Assembly: GCA_022360105.1 (NCBI GenBank)
Contig: JAKSDL010000137.1
Location: 1 to 5,048, forward strand
Reading direction: 5' to 3'
Length of the DNA: 5,048 nt
DNA from: Pseudomonadota bacterium
GTDB lineage: Bacteria > SAR324 > XYD2-FULL-50-16 > JAHJRI01
A program made the position numbers and the translations under genes. Positions 4,985 to 5,048 of the stretch are shown piece after piece. Position 1 is the first letter of the stretch. Each line of letters begins with the position of its first letter. The notes beneath the pieces are model-generated. The model did not search any database and was not told the origin of the DNA. It saw only the letters and a program-made list of their open reading frames with translations.

Positions 4985-5048
4985 ATGGGCAAGCTCACGG
5001 CACAAAAAGTTAAAACCGCACCGCATGAATCCAAACAGTACAAACTGA
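4985..5048 (+). CDS. tyrosine recombinase/integrase, P4 type (N-terminal 21 residues only; gene runs off the window)
   Basis: The visible start MGKLTAQKVKTAPHESKQYK matches the opening of P4-like phage and island integrases, which begin with a short DUF4102-type arm-binding domain (typical pattern: LTA..V..A.P....Y.L, then a DGGGL segment that would follow here). The enzyme would catalyse site-specific integration and excision at the ssrA 3' end. The catalytic Arg/His/Tyr residues are beyond the window. The ATG at 4985 is preceded by a very strong AGGGGAGGGG ribosome binding site at 4973-4982. The gene points away from ssrA in the same direction, as in Escherichia coli CP4-57 (ssrA followed by intA). 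The half-sites and promoter upstream suggest self-regulation. Confidence 0.85.
   Translation, partial: MGKLTAQKVKTAPHESKQYKL

Noticed and set aside
1..5048. CRISPR array, rRNA genes or complete tRNA genes
   Set aside because: No regularly spaced repeats, rRNA signatures or full cloverleaf were seen. The only tRNA-like piece is the ssrA 3' end.

Overview
The window looks like accessory DNA from a Gram-negative bacterium, most likely a Desulfobacterota (Desulfobacteraceae-type) sulfate reducer. That placement is an inference: it rests on the QueG-like double-cluster iron-sulfur protein and the ABM-family protein, which resemble versions I know from that group. Base composition is AT-leaning in most of the window, apart from a GC-rich patch at the extreme left (about 61% G+C by hand count over bases 1-120, falling to about 33% at 181-240).

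Left part (1-1160). A possible C-terminal piece of an unidentified plus-strand gene meets, tail to tail, a minus-strand gene for a small three-helix membrane/coiled-coil protein of phage type. The last 13 or so residues of that membrane protein lie in the GC-rich DNA, so it is probably cut short at a recombination junction near base 130. A 289-bp intergenic region follows, holding several inverted repeats. Next come a small zinc-ribbon gene, best started at a TTG with a strong ribosome binding site, and a 33-codon reading frame that also has a good ribosome binding site.

Middle (1161-4480). Four genes lie in a row on the plus strand. They are an ADP-ribosylglycohydrolase of the DraG/ARH family with all metal-site motifs, a 195-residue protein of unknown function, a QueG-like corrinoid/iron-sulfur protein with C-terminal HEAT-like repeats, and a small ABM-domain (antibiotic biosynthesis monooxygenase-like) protein whose normal start appears to be lost. 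Spacings of 62-118 bp, with no overlaps, suggest a loose collection of cargo genes rather than one tight operon. The glycohydrolase and the 195-residue protein could form a pair.

Right part (4481-5048). About 250 bp carries no convincing gene. It is followed by the 3' end of a tmRNA gene (ssrA), ending in the CCA trinucleotide but with about 10 extra bases in the T arm. Then comes a promoter region with four copies of a 9-10 bp half-site, two of them forming a palindrome between a TTGACA -35 box and its -10, and the first 21 codons of a P4-type tyrosine integrase that runs off the window. The order ssrA 3' end, then integrase in the same direction, is the classic layout of a genomic island integrated at ssrA. 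Only a 3' fragment of ssrA is present, so this site is probably the boundary between two islands, or between an island remnant and a newer one. The genes to its left would be cargo of the first.
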